Under the pieces are notes generated by a model. The model was not told the origin of the DNA and made no database searches. It was given only the letters and a program-made list of their open reading frames with translations. A program made the translations under genes and the position numbers. From the NCBI GenBank assembly GCA_963717385.1, contig CAVQWE010000010.1:124001-188000 (forward strand): DNA of 64,000 nucleotides, in the 5' to 3' direction. The DNA comes from Sva-07 sp963717385 (GTDB lineage Bacteria; Actinomycetota; Acidimicrobiia; Acidimicrobiales; Ilumatobacteraceae). Each line of letters begins with the position of its first letter. Position 1 is the first letter of the stretch. Shown here one piece after another: positions 10,602 through 20,562 of the stretch.

Positions 10602-11804
10602 ATGAGAGCCGTCACCCGGCCGCTGTCAGACTTCGTCGACGGGCCCATCGACCTCAACGACGTCGCCGGGGGCGACGGGGTGCTGTTCGTTCGCAACGCA
10701 GTTGGTGTTGCTGGGCGCGGCGTCGCGGCGACCGTTGGCGTCGACGAGGCGGTGGGCTTTCTCCGCTCGCTCGAACACGACTCGGCTGTTCCCGGTGTCG
10801 GACCCATCGCCCTGGGCTGCGTCCCCTTCGTGCCGGGATCTCCCGCCGAACTGATCGTGCCCGCCGTGCAGGTTCGAAAGGACGCCGACGCGATGACCAC
10901 GGTCACGGTGGTCGGCGACATGGCCGATGACACCGTCGCCCGGGCGCTCGCTCCACGCCCGCCAGGCACTGCGACCGCCGCGAGCTGGTCGATCGAGCCC
11001 GAGGTGGCAGTCGATGCCTACCTGTCGGCGGTCGTCGCCGCTCGGGATGCGGTTCGAGGTGGCGAGCTGACCAAGGCGGTCATCGCCCGACCGATCAGGG
11101 TGACCTCGAGCGAAGCGATCGACGTGCACGCTGTACTGCGCCGGTTACGAGCGTCGTTCGGCTCGAGCTACCGCTACTCGATCGACGGCTTCATCGGCGC
11201 GTCGCCGGAACTGCTCGTCGAGGTCGACGGTCCGATCGTTCGATCGCATCCACTTGCCGGCACCGCCCCTCGAACCGGCGATGTCGACAACGACGCCCGA
11301 ATCGCCGCCGAACTGATCGCAAGCACCAAGAACCAGATCGAACATCGAGTCGTCATCGACGTCGTGCACGACACGTTGTTGCCGTGGGCGAGCTATCTCG
11401 ACTGGGAGCCAGAACCATCGATCGTCACCGTCGCGAACGTGCAGCATCTCGGCACACGGATGGAGGGGATGCTGTCGCAGCCCGGCCCGTCGGTGATCGA
11501 GTTGGTGCGAGCCCTCTCCCCCACACCGGCGCTCGGCGGACATCCCCGAGACGCAGCGATCGAACTGATCCAACGGGTCGAGGGCTTCGATCGAGGCCGC
11601 TACGGCGGGGCGGTCGGCTGGGTCGACGCGGTCGGCAACGGCACGTGGGCCGTGGCCATTCGTTGCGCTGAGCTGTCCGACGATCGACACTCGGCGCGGC
11701 TCGTGGCCGGTGGGGGCATCGTCGCCGACAGTGACCCACTCGCCGAACTGGCCGAGACCCAGGCCAAGTTCCAGGCGATGCTCAGCGCCATCGTGCGCCC
11801 CTGA
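10602..11804 (+). CDS. menF: Isochorismate synthase
   Basis: Chorismate-binding enzyme that converts chorismate to isochorismate, the entry step of menaquinone synthesis, 400 residues. Family motifs are GGELTKAVIARP, SPELLVEVDG, RSHPLAGTAPR, HPRDAAIELIQ, GRYGGAVGWVDAVGNGTWAVAIRCAE and GGGIVADSDPLAELAETQAK. ATG 10602 is chosen over in-frame TTG 10596. It lies 10 bases after menG. It converges with menD with 29 bases between stops. Context separates it from anthranilate or salicylate synthases. Confidence 0.92.
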   Translation: MRAVTRPLSDFVDGPIDLNDVAGGDGVLFVRNAVGVAGRGVAATVGVDEAVGFLRSLEHDSAVPGVGPIALGCVPFVPGSPAELIVPAVQVRKDADAMTTVTVVGDMADDTVARALAPRPPGTATAASWSIEPEVAVDAYLSAVVAARDAVRGGELTKAVIARPIRVTSSEAIDVHAVLRRLRASFGSSYRYSIDGFIGASPELLVEVDGPIVRSHPLAGTAPRTGDVDNDARIAAELIASTKNQIEHRVVIDVVHDTLLPWASYLDWEPEPSIVTVANVQHLGTRMEGMLSQPGPSVIELVRALSPTPALGGHPRDAAIELIQRVEGFDRGRYGGAVGWVDAVGNGTWAVAIRCAELSDDRHSARLVAGGGIVADSDPLAELAETQAKFQAMLSAIVRP

Positions 11805-11833
11805 GTCGCCACGCCGAGCCACCGAGGTCGAGA

Positions 11834-13505
11834 TCAGGCGTCGAGTGCGGCGTCGACGGCAGCGTGGAGTTCGTTGTGCACCTCGACGTTGTGGCGTCGG
11901 TCGGTGGGCACGCAACAGACCCACGGGCCTGGCTGACGAAGTTGCTCGATCAGCTCGTCGACCGATTGCACGGTGCGGGCTTCGAGACCGTACGCCGTTG
12001 CCAGCGCCACGATGTCGACACCGAGCGGTGTACCGAACAGTTGCTCGAACCGATCTTCGGCCAGCGCCGCTGCCTGGGGCAGGAACGAGAAGATGCCACC
12101 GCCGTCGTTGTCGACCACCACGATGCGCAGGTCGACGTCGCGACGGTCGAGCGCCGTGAGCGAGTTGCTGTCGTGAACGAAAGCGAGGTCGCCGAGCAAC
12201 ACGAACGTGGTGCGCCCAGACAGCGCCCGCCCGAGTGCGGTGCCCAGTACGCCATCGATGCCGTTGGCCCCACGATTGGCGTAGGCGCGTGCACCGCTGC
12301 CGCCGAACCACTCGAGGTCGCGTACCGGCATCGACGAGGCGACCACCAGGTCGGCCTCGTCGGGAACGGTGTCGGCAACGGTGCGGGCCACTCCGGGTTC
12401 GGTCAGTTCGTCGAACCGACCGAGGACATCGACGATCTCGCGATCGGCGGTCGCATCAGCTGCAGCCCAGGCTTCGGACCAGCTCCGGTCCGGATCCGAC
12501 ACCAGCGCCGCATCGATGAGCGCGTCGATCGAGACCACTGCGGTGACGTTGTGCTCGGGATCGATGACGCCGGGCCCGCCAACCTGCAGCAACGTCGTTC
12601 CGGCATCGGTGGCGCGTTTCGTCCAGAGGGCGAGCACCTTCGAAGCAGCCGGTCGCCCGACGCGAACGATGACGTCGGGCAGGTGTTCGTTCGCGAAGTG
12701 CTCGTTGCGCAGCAGTGCATCAACGGTCGAGATGGCTCCTGCGAGCCCGCGCATCTGCGACACCGGGTCGGCGACGATCGGCCAACCCGTCCGCTCGGCA
12801 AGGGCGACCACCTCAGCGGCGCTCACTGCGCTGCGGCCACCGACGACGATCAAGCCCCGGCGAGCATCGAGTGACACATCGAGCCCTGACAGCTGCGCAC
12901 CTGGTGTGGTGGATCCAACCGGCCGACGCGTCTGCGGCAACTCGCTCGGGCAGCTCTCCCGCCACACCGAGCAGCGGCTCGCGAAACGCCAGGTTCAATT
13001 GCACCGGACCGTGCGCCGCATGCGTCCAGGTGTCGATCGCGAGCTCACGCCACAGCGAGCGTTCACGGTCATCGGGAACCCCAGGGTCGCGAGACCACAC
13101 GACATGACGCCCATACAGATCGACCTGGTCGATCGTCTGGGGGGCGCCGACCCCTCGGAGTTCCTCGGGCCGATCGGCGGTCAAGACGATCATCGGAATC
13201 TCCGAGAGGCCCGCTTCGACCACCGCCGGCGAGAAGTTGGCCGCAGCGGTGCCGCTGGTGCACAGCAGCAACGCAGGGTCTCCGTCGAGGGCGAGGCCGA
13301 GCGCCACGAACGCCGCTGAGCGCTCGTCGTGCACCACGTGGACTCGGATCTCGGAGCGGTCACTCAGCGCCAGAGCCATCGGTGTCGAGCGCGATCCCGG
13401 GGCGATCACCGCGTGTTGCACGCCGAGGGCAAGCCATTCGTCGACGAGTGTGGCGCAGAACGTCGCCTGCACGTCTTCGGGGCGAGGATGTGCGGCGCCG
13501 ACCAT
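11834..13505 (-). CDS. menD: SEPHCHC synthase MenD (frameshifted)
   Basis: Thiamine-diphosphate enzyme that adds 2-oxoglutarate to isochorismate. The N-terminal half has APGSRSTPMALAL, the activating Glu in VVHDERSAAFVALG, and CTSGTAAANFSPAVVEA. The frame then shifts by one extra base near 12,890-12,925. The C-terminal half carries the ThDP/metal region (LLGDLAFVHDSNSL, VVDNDGGGIFSFLPQ), which is the expected order and total length (about 556 residues). ATG 13505 is preferred; an upstream in-frame start at 13541 would overlap the divergent gene. Its start region is back to back with the FrnE-like gene. Confidence 0.9.
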
Positions 13506-13539
13506 TGCCACCAGACGATAGGCGCATACCGTGTGGAAC

Positions 13540-14257
13540 ATGACGGCGATCTCGAACGAGGAAACGATCCGGCCGACGGTGACCGTGGAGGTGTGGTCCG
13601 ATGTGGTGTGCCCGTGGTGCTACATCGGCAAACGCAAGTTCGCCTCCGGGCTCGCCCAGGTGCAGGCCGAACTGACCGAGGCTGGTGTCGACGTCGACTT
13701 CGAGGTCTCGTATCACCCCTACCAACTCGACCCCACGGCGGCACCGGGAGCGGCCGGCCCGGTCATCGAGGCCTACGCCAAGAAGTTCGGAGGACAGCGA
13801 ACGAGCCGAGGCGATCATCGCGAACGTGTCGGAACGTGCCGCTGAAGTCGGCCTCGACTTCCGGATGGACCGTGCACTGCGAGCCAACACCCTGCTCGCC
13901 CACCGTGTGATCTGGTTGGCCGGCCAACCAGGCTCGCCAGTTGCGCAGGATGCGACGAAGGAACGGCTGCTGCGGGCCTACTTCCACGACGGGCTCGACA
14001 TCGGCGACCCCGATGTGCTCGCCGATTGCGCCGCAGAGGTGGGCTTCGATCGCGCCGAGATGTCCGAGTTCCTCGTCTCCGAACGCGGTACCGATGAAGT
14101 ACGCGCCGAGCTCGACCTGGCGAACGACAACGGCATCACTGCAGTGCCGACCTATGTCATCAACGGGCGCTGGGCGGTGCCGGGGGCACAGGAGTCCGAG
14201 ACGTTCGCCCAGGTCCTCCGCAAGATGGCCGACCAGGCGGTCGCCGAGCAGTCCTGA
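13540..14257 (+). CDS. FrnE-like DsbA-family oxidoreductase (frameshifted)
   Basis: Thioredoxin-fold protein of the FrnE/DsbA family, about 238 residues. It opens with WSDVVCPWCYIGKRKF, whose CPWC is the redox pair. The C-terminal part has GITAVPTYVINGRWAVPGAQ, the cis-Pro region typical of FrnE. One extra base near 13,791 (KKFG then DSERAEAI) splits it. There is no signal peptide, so it probably acts in the cytoplasm. The stop overlaps the menH start by one base, so the two are likely co-transcribed. The substrate is unknown. Confidence 0.85.
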
Positions 14258-14994
14258 TGACACGATTCGTCCTGGCGCACGGCTTCACCCAGACCGCACG
14301 TTCATGGGACACGTTCTGTGAGCTCCTGGACGCACGGTTGCCCGACAACGACATGCTCGCCGTCGACCTCGCTGGACACGGGGACGCGGCTCCGCCGGCC
14401 GACAGCGACTTGTGGGCGAGCGCCGACCGATTGGTCGAGGCCGGGGGTGCTGGCACGTACATCGGCTACTCGATGGGCGGGCGAGTTGCGCTCCATGGGG
14501 CGCTGTCGCACCCGGACGCAATCGAGCGTCTGGTACTGATCGGCGCCACCGCCGGCATCGACGACCCCGACGAGCGCGTTGCGCGTCGCGAGGCCGACGG
14601 GCTCCTGGCCGACCGCATCGAGACAATCGGAGTCGAGGCGTTCATCGCCGACTGGCTCGCCAACGCGCTGTTCGCCGGACTCACCGAGGCCACCGCGCTG
14701 CGAGACGATCGGCTCCGAAACACCTCCGGCGGGCTGGCAGCAAGTCTTCGTGCAACCGGGACCGGCACTCAGAGCCCACTGTGGGATCGCCTGGGCGAGA
14801 TCCGATGCCCAGTCCTGGTGCTCGTCGGCGAACACGATGCCAAGTTCACCGCTCTCGGGCAGCGTCTGGTCGGTGGTCTCGCCGACGCCGAACTCGTGGT
14901 GATCCCCGACGCCGGCCACAGCGTCCATCTCGAACAGCCCGTTGCCACCGCCGACGCCATCGCCGAGTGGATCACAGGGCGAGGCCGAGGGTGA
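14257..14994 (+). CDS. menH: MenH-like SHCHC synthase
   Basis: Alpha/beta-hydrolase-fold lyase that removes pyruvate from SEPHCHC in menaquinone synthesis, 245 residues. MenH-type sequence includes LAHGFTQTARSW, VDLAGHG and the nucleophile GYSMGGRVALH. The late acid is in VGEHDAKF and the His in DAGHSVHLEQP. It is immediately downstream of the FrnE-like gene and next to menD and menA, which supports the assignment over a generic hydrolase. Its 3' end overlaps that of the convergent menA by 23 bases. Confidence 0.85.
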   Translation: MTRFVLAHGFTQTARSWDTFCELLDARLPDNDMLAVDLAGHGDAAPPADSDLWASADRLVEAGGAGTYIGYSMGGRVALHGALSHPDAIERLVLIGATAGIDDPDERVARREADGLLADRIETIGVEAFIADWLANALFAGLTEATALRDDRLRNTSGGLAASLRATGTGTQSPLWDRLGEIRCPVLVLVGEHDAKFTALGQRLVGGLADAELVVIPDAGHSVHLEQPVATADAIAEWITGRGRG

Positions 14995-15832
14995 CCAGCA
15001 GGCCCCAGGCGAGCTGCAGCTTGCCAGTTTCGCCCAGCACCGGGATCAACGCCGCGCCCGTTGCTCCGCCGAGCACCGACGTGACCGGGCGGATCGCCAG
15101 CGGCACGGCGAGCAGACCCAGCAGCACCGGCACTCGCCAGGTGGCACCCACGCCCGAGAGCACGAACGCCGCGGCGATCAGGGCCAGGTAGAACCATCGG
15201 GTGCGCTGGTCTCCGAGGCGCACCGCAAGCGTTCTCTTCCCGACCTCTCGATCGGTGGGAATGTCGCGCAGGTTGTTGATCACCAGCAGCGCACACGCCA
15301 ACGACCCAACCGCACAGCCCATCACCACCGACAACGCGGTGACGGATTCGATCGCCGCGAACGTGGTGCCAGCCGTTGCGACGAGGCCGAAGAACACGAA
15401 CACGAACACTTCACCGAGACCCAGATACCCGTACGGCTTGGGGCCACCGGTGTAGAACCAGCCTGCAGCGATCGCTGCCGCACCGACGAGCACGAGCACG
15501 AGCGACGTCGACAGCGCAATCGCCAGACCCGCCACCGCCGCTGCGGCGAACGACAGCATCGCTGCGCGCTTCACCGCCGACGGGCTGGCCAAACCACTGG
15601 CAACCAGCCGTGTGGGGCCGACTCGAACATCGTCGGTGCCGCGCACACCATCGCTGTAGTCGTTGGCGTAGTTCACGCCGACCTGCAACATGACGCTGAC
15701 GAACAGTGCTGCGATCACGCGCCACCACACCACGTCGGTGGGTTCGCCGAGGGCTGCAGCCGCGCCGACGGCAACGGGAACGACGGCTGCGGGCAACGTC
15801 CGGGGCCTCGCTCCGGTGATCCAACGATTCAT
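14972..15832 (-). CDS. menA: DHNA polyprenyltransferase MenA
   Basis: Integral membrane UbiA-family prenyltransferase, 286 residues, that attaches the polyprenyl tail to 1,4-dihydroxy-2-naphthoate. The first Asp-rich site is NYANDYSDG (about residues 57-65) and the second is NNLRDIPTDREVGKRTLAVR. About eight hydrophobic segments alternate through the protein. ATG 15832 gives the typical start MNRWITGARPRTLPAA. An open extension upstream would run into menE on the other strand. It is divergent from menE with 55 bases between starts. Confidence 0.93.
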   Translation of the reverse strand: MNRWITGARPRTLPAAVVPVAVGAAAALGEPTDVVWWRVIAALFVSVMLQVGVNYANDYSDGVRGTDDVRVGPTRLVASGLASPSAVKRAAMLSFAAAAVAGLAIALSTSLVLVLVGAAAIAAGWFYTGGPKPYGYLGLGEVFVFVFFGLVATAGTTFAAIESVTALSVVMGCAVGSLACALLVINNLRDIPTDREVGKRTLAVRLGDQRTRWFYLALIAAAFVLSGVGATWRVPVLLGLLAVPLAIRPVTSVLGGATGAALIPVLGETGKLQLAWGLLVTLGLAL

Positions 15833-15887
15833 GTGTGCGCCATGATGGGGCCATGGCGCAGCTCTGGCAACTCGGTGGACTGGTTGC

Positions 15888-16937
15888 GTGAGCCGTCTCG
15901 TTGCCATCGACCTCCCGGGTGGGCCTGAATTCGTCGACGAACTCCGCCGAATCTGGGACGCCGGCAATGCAGCGTTCCCCCTCGACCAGCGCCTTGTCTC
16001 CGCTGCCAAACGCACGCTCTGCGAAGAAATGCGCGTCGGCGACGAGGTCGAGGCGGACGATGCGCTCGTCGTCGCCACCAGCGGGTCGACCGGTGCCCCG
16101 AAGGGAGTCGTCCTCACCCACGCGGCCGTACAGGCGTCAGCGAGGGCCACCAGCTCTCGACTCGCTGTCTCGCCCGACGATCACTGGCTCGCGTGCCTCC
16201 CGCTCTCGCATGTGGGTGGGCTGTCGGTGGTGACCCGGGCGCTGTACACCGAGACGAAGCTCACCGTGCTCGCGGGCTTCGACGCAGCGGCCGTCACCGC
16301 ATCAGAGGCCACGCTCGTGTCGTTGGTGGCAACAGCACTGAGCCGGATCGATCCGAACGGTTTCCGAACGATCGTGCTCGGCGGCAGCCGACCACCCGCC
16401 GATCGCCCCGCCAACTGTGTGACCACGTACGGCATGACCGAAACCGGCAGCGGCGTGGTCTACGACGGTGTGCCACTCGACGGCGTCGAGGTCGACATCG
16501 CCCCCGATGGCGAGATCCGTCTGCGATGTCCGATGCTGCTGCGCTGCTACCGCGATGGCAGCTCGCCGATCGATGCCGAGGGCTGGTTCGCTACCGCTGA
16601 CCTGGGCGAATGGCTCGATGACGGCAGGCTGCACGTGGCTGGCCGGCGCGGCGATCTGATCATCACCGGCGGCGAGAACGTCTGGCCCGAGGCGGTCGAA
16701 GCAGCGTTGTCCGACCACCCAGGCATCGCTGATGTGATGGTTCGCGGTGTCGACGATCCTGAGTGGGGCCAACTCGTCGAGGCCGTCATCGTCCCCGTCG
16801 GCGCCCCTCCGACCCTCGACGCCCTCCGCGACCACGTGAAGGTGCGCCATCCCGCCTTCATGGCCCCCAAACGCCTCAGCGTCGTCGACTCGCTCCCCCG
16901 CACCAGTCTCGGCAAACTCCGCCGCCACCGACACTGA
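15888..16937 (+). CDS. menE: o-Succinylbenzoate-CoA ligase
   Basis: Short ANL-family ligase (349 residues; MenE lacks part of the long N-terminal domain). The P-loop is VATSGSTGAPKGVVL, followed by CLPLSHVGGLSVVTRAL, YGMTETGSG, GWFATADLGEW and ITGGENVWPEAVEAAL, with the catalytic Lys near SLGKLRR at the C terminus. It activates o-succinylbenzoate for ring closure by MenB, which is not in this window. The start is GTG 15888. Confidence 0.92.
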   Translation: MSRLVAIDLPGGPEFVDELRRIWDAGNAAFPLDQRLVSAAKRTLCEEMRVGDEVEADDALVVATSGSTGAPKGVVLTHAAVQASARATSSRLAVSPDDHWLACLPLSHVGGLSVVTRALYTETKLTVLAGFDAAAVTASEATLVSLVATALSRIDPNGFRTIVLGGSRPPADRPANCVTTYGMTETGSGVVYDGVPLDGVEVDIAPDGEIRLRCPMLLRCYRDGSSPIDAEGWFATADLGEWLDDGRLHVAGRRGDLIITGGENVWPEAVEAALSDHPGIADVMVRGVDDPEWGQLVEAVIVPVGAPPTLDALRDHVKVRHPAFMAPKRLSVVDSLPRTSLGKLRRHRH

Positions 16938-16957
16938 CCCCCGACCTCACCCACACC

Positions 16958-17010
16958 CCGAAAAATCCCGCGTTCGTGTCGCTCAGCGCAACATTCGGGG
17001 GATGTTTCGG
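16958..17010. repeat. Palindromic intergenic element, copy 1
   Basis: The 85-base gap between menE and the SDR holds an imperfect inverted repeat. The outer arms are CCGAAA (16958-16963) and TTTCGG (17005-17010), followed inward by ATCCC/GGGAT after one mismatch. The 5' arm (CGAAAAATCC) and a core (AGCGCAACA) recur in the gap between purDM and purN. No gene is visible in this gap. Confidence 0.55.
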
Positions 17011-17022
17011 AGTTTTCGCGGG

Positions 17023-17772
17023 TCAGCCGGCTGCGGCGACGCCGGCGCCACCATCGATGACGTAGGTCTCGCCGGTGATCCAGCTCGACAGGTCGCTCGC
17101 AAGGAACGTGGCGAGGTTGGCGATGTCCTGGGGGTCACCGAGGCGCTCGAGCGGCATCCGTGCAGCGAGCTGCTCGCCGAAGTTGTCGACCAGCACCTGG
17201 GCGAAATCGGTGACGACGAGTCCGGGTGCGATACCGACCACCCGGGTCGGGCCGAGTTCTGACGCCAACTGACGGGTCATGTGGATGAGCGCGGCCTTGG
17301 TGAGGTTGTAGATCCCGAGCCCACCACCGTCGGTCCGGAGCCCACCGACGGAGGCGATGTTGATGATCGTGCCCGGCTTGTCCTTGAACGACTGTTCCCA
17401 TGCCGCCCGACACCACAGCAGCGGTGCTTCGAGATTGACCTGGAACGTCTTGTCGTAGCGCCCCTTGTCGACTTCGAGCGTGCGCCCGTAGTACGGGTTG
17501 GTCGCGGCGTTGTTGACGAGAATGTCGAGCCCACCGAATCGTTCGATGGTCGCGCTGACGGCACGCTCGCCCGAGTCGGCGTCGCCGGCGTTGGCGGCGA
17601 AGATCTCGACGTCGCCGACCATCTCCGACCGCGCCGCCTCGAGCTGATCCTGTTTGCGGCTGTTGATCATCACCTTCGCACCCGACGCCGCCAACGACGC
17701 TGCGATCGCCTTGCCGATGCCCTTCGAGGCGCCGGTGACCAGCGCAACCTTGCCGTCCAGTGAGATCTCCAT
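17023..17772 (-). CDS. SDR-family oxidoreductase
   Basis: Classical short-chain dehydrogenase/reductase, 249 residues. It has the cofactor motif TGASKGIG, the structural motif NNAATNP, the catalytic Ser in INIASVGG, and YNLTK with catalytic Tyr and Lys. It ends WITGETYVIDGGAGV. The basic residue in NSRKQ after beta-2 suggests NADP(H). The substrate is unknown; the family includes FabG-like 3-oxoacyl reductases. There is no operon partner on this strand within 40 bases. Confidence 0.88.
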   Translation of the reverse strand: MEISLDGKVALVTGASKGIGKAIAASLAASGAKVMINSRKQDQLEAARSEMVGDVEIFAANAGDADSGERAVSATIERFGGLDILVNNAATNPYYGRTLEVDKGRYDKTFQVNLEAPLLWCRAAWEQSFKDKPGTIINIASVGGLRTDGGGLGIYNLTKAALIHMTRQLASELGPTRVVGIAPGLVVTDFAQVLVDNFGEQLAARMPLERLGDPQDIANLATFLASDLSSWITGETYVIDGGAGVAAAG

Positions 17773-17815
17773 GGCCGCTGAAACTATGCCTCGCCGTCAG
17801 CAACCGACGAACCGG

Positions 17816-18908
17816 TCACCACGGCGCGTCGACGAGCCCGGCATCGTGGGCGTCGTCGACGTCGACAACCTGGTCGAGCACCACCACCATGGCTGACACC
17901 TGGATCACCGTGGTGATCACCGACACCACCGTCTGGATGACCAACGAGATCGCCACCAACACGACGAAGTCGAGGAAGAATCCGAAGTTGGCGACCAGGT
18001 TGACCGCCTGACCGAGGGCGCCAGCGATCAGGAACGCAACGATCAATCGCCCGATGACGTACCAGAATCGCCCGTGGGTGACTTCCCAACTACGTCGCAA
18101 CCCGACGCCGTGACCGCCGAGTGCGGCGATCACCGGCGCCAGCACGAGCCGGCCCCACAGCCAACCGCCGAGCGCAAACGCCCCTGCGATCACGAACAAC
18201 ACGGTCAGCACCACTGCGGCTGCCCCGAGGTCGAGTGCGACCACCACGACGATCGGTGCGGCCGCCGCAACCATCACAGCGAAGAACACGAGTCCGAGCG
18301 CCAGCGACGAGCCGACGACCGCCGGAATCCGACGCAACGACACGCCGACGGTCGCACCGACCGATTCCACGGGTACGTCGATGGCGCCCTCGGCGGCTCG
18401 ATCGGATTCGGCGAGGTGGTTCGCCGCGACGCGGGCGACGATCGCCCACGACCACGTACCGACGACGAGGTAGATGAGCGCCAGGACGATGATCCATGGA
18501 ATCGCTGCCACGAACAGGTCGCCGAACAGCTCCGCAGCACGATCGGCCTGACTGTCGGTCAGCACGTTCGACGTGCCGAAGCCGTCGTCGAGGCCGACCA
18601 GTTCGCGCAGCTCTCGCCCGTCGGTGCTGGTGAACAGCACCACCCCGGCAACGAGGGTGAACAGCGACGCCACTGACCCACAGCGCAACCAGCACCAACC
18701 CGACACGGCGCGTCACCACCTTCACACAGGCGAATGACCGTTCGAACCAGGTGGAGAAGGATTTCGGGTCGCGTGCCGGCGGTACCCACATCGGTGAGCG
18801 ATGCTCGCTCCACCGTGCCCCGTCCCAGTAGCGCCACGTGAAGGGTTGCTCGGGGTCGTCGTACCAGCCTGACGGCGGCATCGGAGGCGGGCCGGTCGGC
18901 CAAGTCAC
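17816..18908 (-). CDS. DUF2510 multi-pass membrane protein (frameshifted)
   Basis: The N terminus carries a DUF2510 motif (GWYDDPEQP then RYWDGARWSEH), a short Trp-rich module seen on actinobacterial membrane proteins. One extra base near 18,680 shifts the frame. The remainder is a polytopic membrane region with about five or six hydrophobic segments (for example IPWIIVLALIYLVVGTWSW and FLDFVVLVAISLVIQTVVSV) resembling YciC/glycerophosphoryl-diester-type membrane domains. The start is GTG 18908 or ATG 18881. It is 41 bases downstream of ybeY. Function unknown. Confidence 0.7.
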
Positions 18909-18949
18909 GTGCTGGAACCTACTTGGCGATCGCTGCGCCGGTGGGCTTC

Positions 18950-19447
18950 TCAGGCGTGTGTCTGGCGGAACCCGGTCGGTGCGGGCCCGCACCAGTGGAA
19001 GCGCTCGAGCAGGTCGAGCTCGCAGGCACGCATCACCGCTGCCTCGGCAGGTTCGGCGTGGTCATGGCCGAGCACGTGCAAGACGCCGTGGACCACGAGC
19101 AGTGCCAGTTCGTCATCGATCGTCCCTGCGTGCTCGGCGAACTGTTCAGCCGCCACCGCCGGGCTGATCACCACGTCGCCGAGCAACGTCGGAACACCGT
19201 CGAGCGGATCGTCGTCCATCGGGAACGACAACACGTCGGTGGGCCCGACCTTGCCCATGTGTTCGGCGTTGAGTTCCGCGATGTCGTCCGGTCGATGAAC
19301 GTGAGCGTCAGCTCACCGTCGACCTCATCGTCGGCCAACACCTGCACGGCCAATCGTTGCCAACGGGCGACGTCGACCTGCACCTCCGGGCGAATCGTCG
19401 GCGGTGCGTTCGTCCGCCGCCACCACCGTGGGGGTTGCCGGTGTCAT
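18950..19447 (-). CDS. ybeY: Endoribonuclease YbeY (two frameshifts)
   Basis: Metal-dependent endoribonuclease for 16S rRNA 3' processing and ribosome quality control. The zinc motif HGVLHVLGHDH is intact near the C terminus, preceded by KVGPTDVLSFPMDDDP. Upstream, ELTLTFIDR matches the family beta strand. Reading from ATG 19447, one extra base near 19,395 and one missing base near 19,300 compensate each other and join MTPATPTVVAADERTADD to the catalytic part. A GTG at 19383 is the alternative start. It lies downstream of phoH on the same strand, the usual order. Confidence 0.82.
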
Positions 19448-19472
19448 CAGCGCGTGCTCATCGACACGACGA

Positions 19473-20447
19473 TCAGCCGTTGCCGGGCCGAGCATCTTGC
19501 TGCTCGTAGGCGGCAACGATGTCGGCAACGATCCGGTGACGCACCACATCGGAACCCGTGAGCCGCACGAACGCAAGCCCATCGATGCCCGTGAGCGTCT
19601 TCTCCAACCCTGCCAGCCCGCTCTTGCCGGTTGGCACGTCGACCTGCGTGGTGTCGCCGGTGACGACGACACGTGATCCGAAGCCGATGCGGGTGAGGAA
19701 CATCTTCATCTGCTCGGGCGTGGCGTTCTGGGCCTCGTCGAGGATGATGAAGCTGTTGTTGAGCGTGCGGCCACGCATGAACGCGAGCGGCGCCACCTCG
19801 ACCACTTGACGTTCGAGGAGGCGCTGAACGGCGTCGGGGTCGAGCATGTCGTAGAGCGCGTCGTACAGCGGGCGCAGGTAGGGGTCGATCTTCGCCATCA
19901 GGTCGCCGGGCAGGAACCCCAGCCGCTCGCCGGCCTCGACCGCCGGGCGGGTGAGGATGATCCGCTGCACTTCCTTGGCCTGCAGCGCCCGCACGGCCAT
20001 CGCCACGGCCAGCCACGACTTGCCGGTGCCGGCCGGTCCGAGCCCGAAGGTGATCACGTTCTCGGCGATCGTGTCGATGTAGCGCTTCTGGCCGGCGGTC
20101 TTCGGCTTGACCTGACGCCCCTTGGCCCCGCGCAACACCTGATGCCCGAGGATCTCGCTCGGACGTTCGCTGGCGTCGACCATCGTCATCACTCGCTCGA
20201 GGATGACGTCGTCGAGCTGCTGGCCCGCCTGCAGCAACGTCGAGAGCTCCTCGAAGAGGTTGGAGACGATGACGACGTCAGCAGCGTTGTCGCCCGAGAT
20301 GCGCACCTCGTTGCCGCGGACGCTGATGCGAGCCGAGGGGAAACGTTGTTCGATCTGGCGAAGATTGTGGTCACGCGGCCCGACAAGAGCGGTCATCACG
20401 TGGGTGCCGGGGACGACGACAGTCGTTGAAGAGGTGCTCGTTGCCAT
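19473..20447 (-). CDS. phoH: PhoH-family ATPase
   Basis: PhoH-like P-loop ATPase of 324 residues. The Walker A motif is GPAGTGKSWLAVAMA and the Walker B motif FIILDEAQNATPEQMKMFL, with sensor VVVTGDTTQVD. The N-terminal region (ARISVRGNEVRISG) is the usual small nucleic-acid-binding-like segment. It is thought to act with YbeY in RNA metabolism, and ybeY follows it here. ATG 20447 is used because the extension further upstream is in the promoter region shared with the divergent GH10-like gene. Confidence 0.93.
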   Translation of the reverse strand: MATSTSSTTVVVPGTHVMTALVGPRDHNLRQIEQRFPSARISVRGNEVRISGDNAADVVIVSNLFEELSTLLQAGQQLDDVILERVMTMVDASERPSEILGHQVLRGAKGRQVKPKTAGQKRYIDTIAENVITFGLGPAGTGKSWLAVAMAVRALQAKEVQRIILTRPAVEAGERLGFLPGDLMAKIDPYLRPLYDALYDMLDPDAVQRLLERQVVEVAPLAFMRGRTLNNSFIILDEAQNATPEQMKMFLTRIGFGSRVVVTGDTTQVDVPTGKSGLAGLEKTLTGIDGLAFVRLTGSDVVRHRIVADIVAAYEQQDARPGNG

Positions 20448-20562
20448 ACGGTGCGTAGATCCTTCGCTCAGGCTACCGGGCAGCGCACAGCGGGTCGCAC
20501 CGGGTTCACCGACCACCTGCCACCAGTGCCGATCCCGCGGCCGCTACCTTCGGGCCGTTCCC

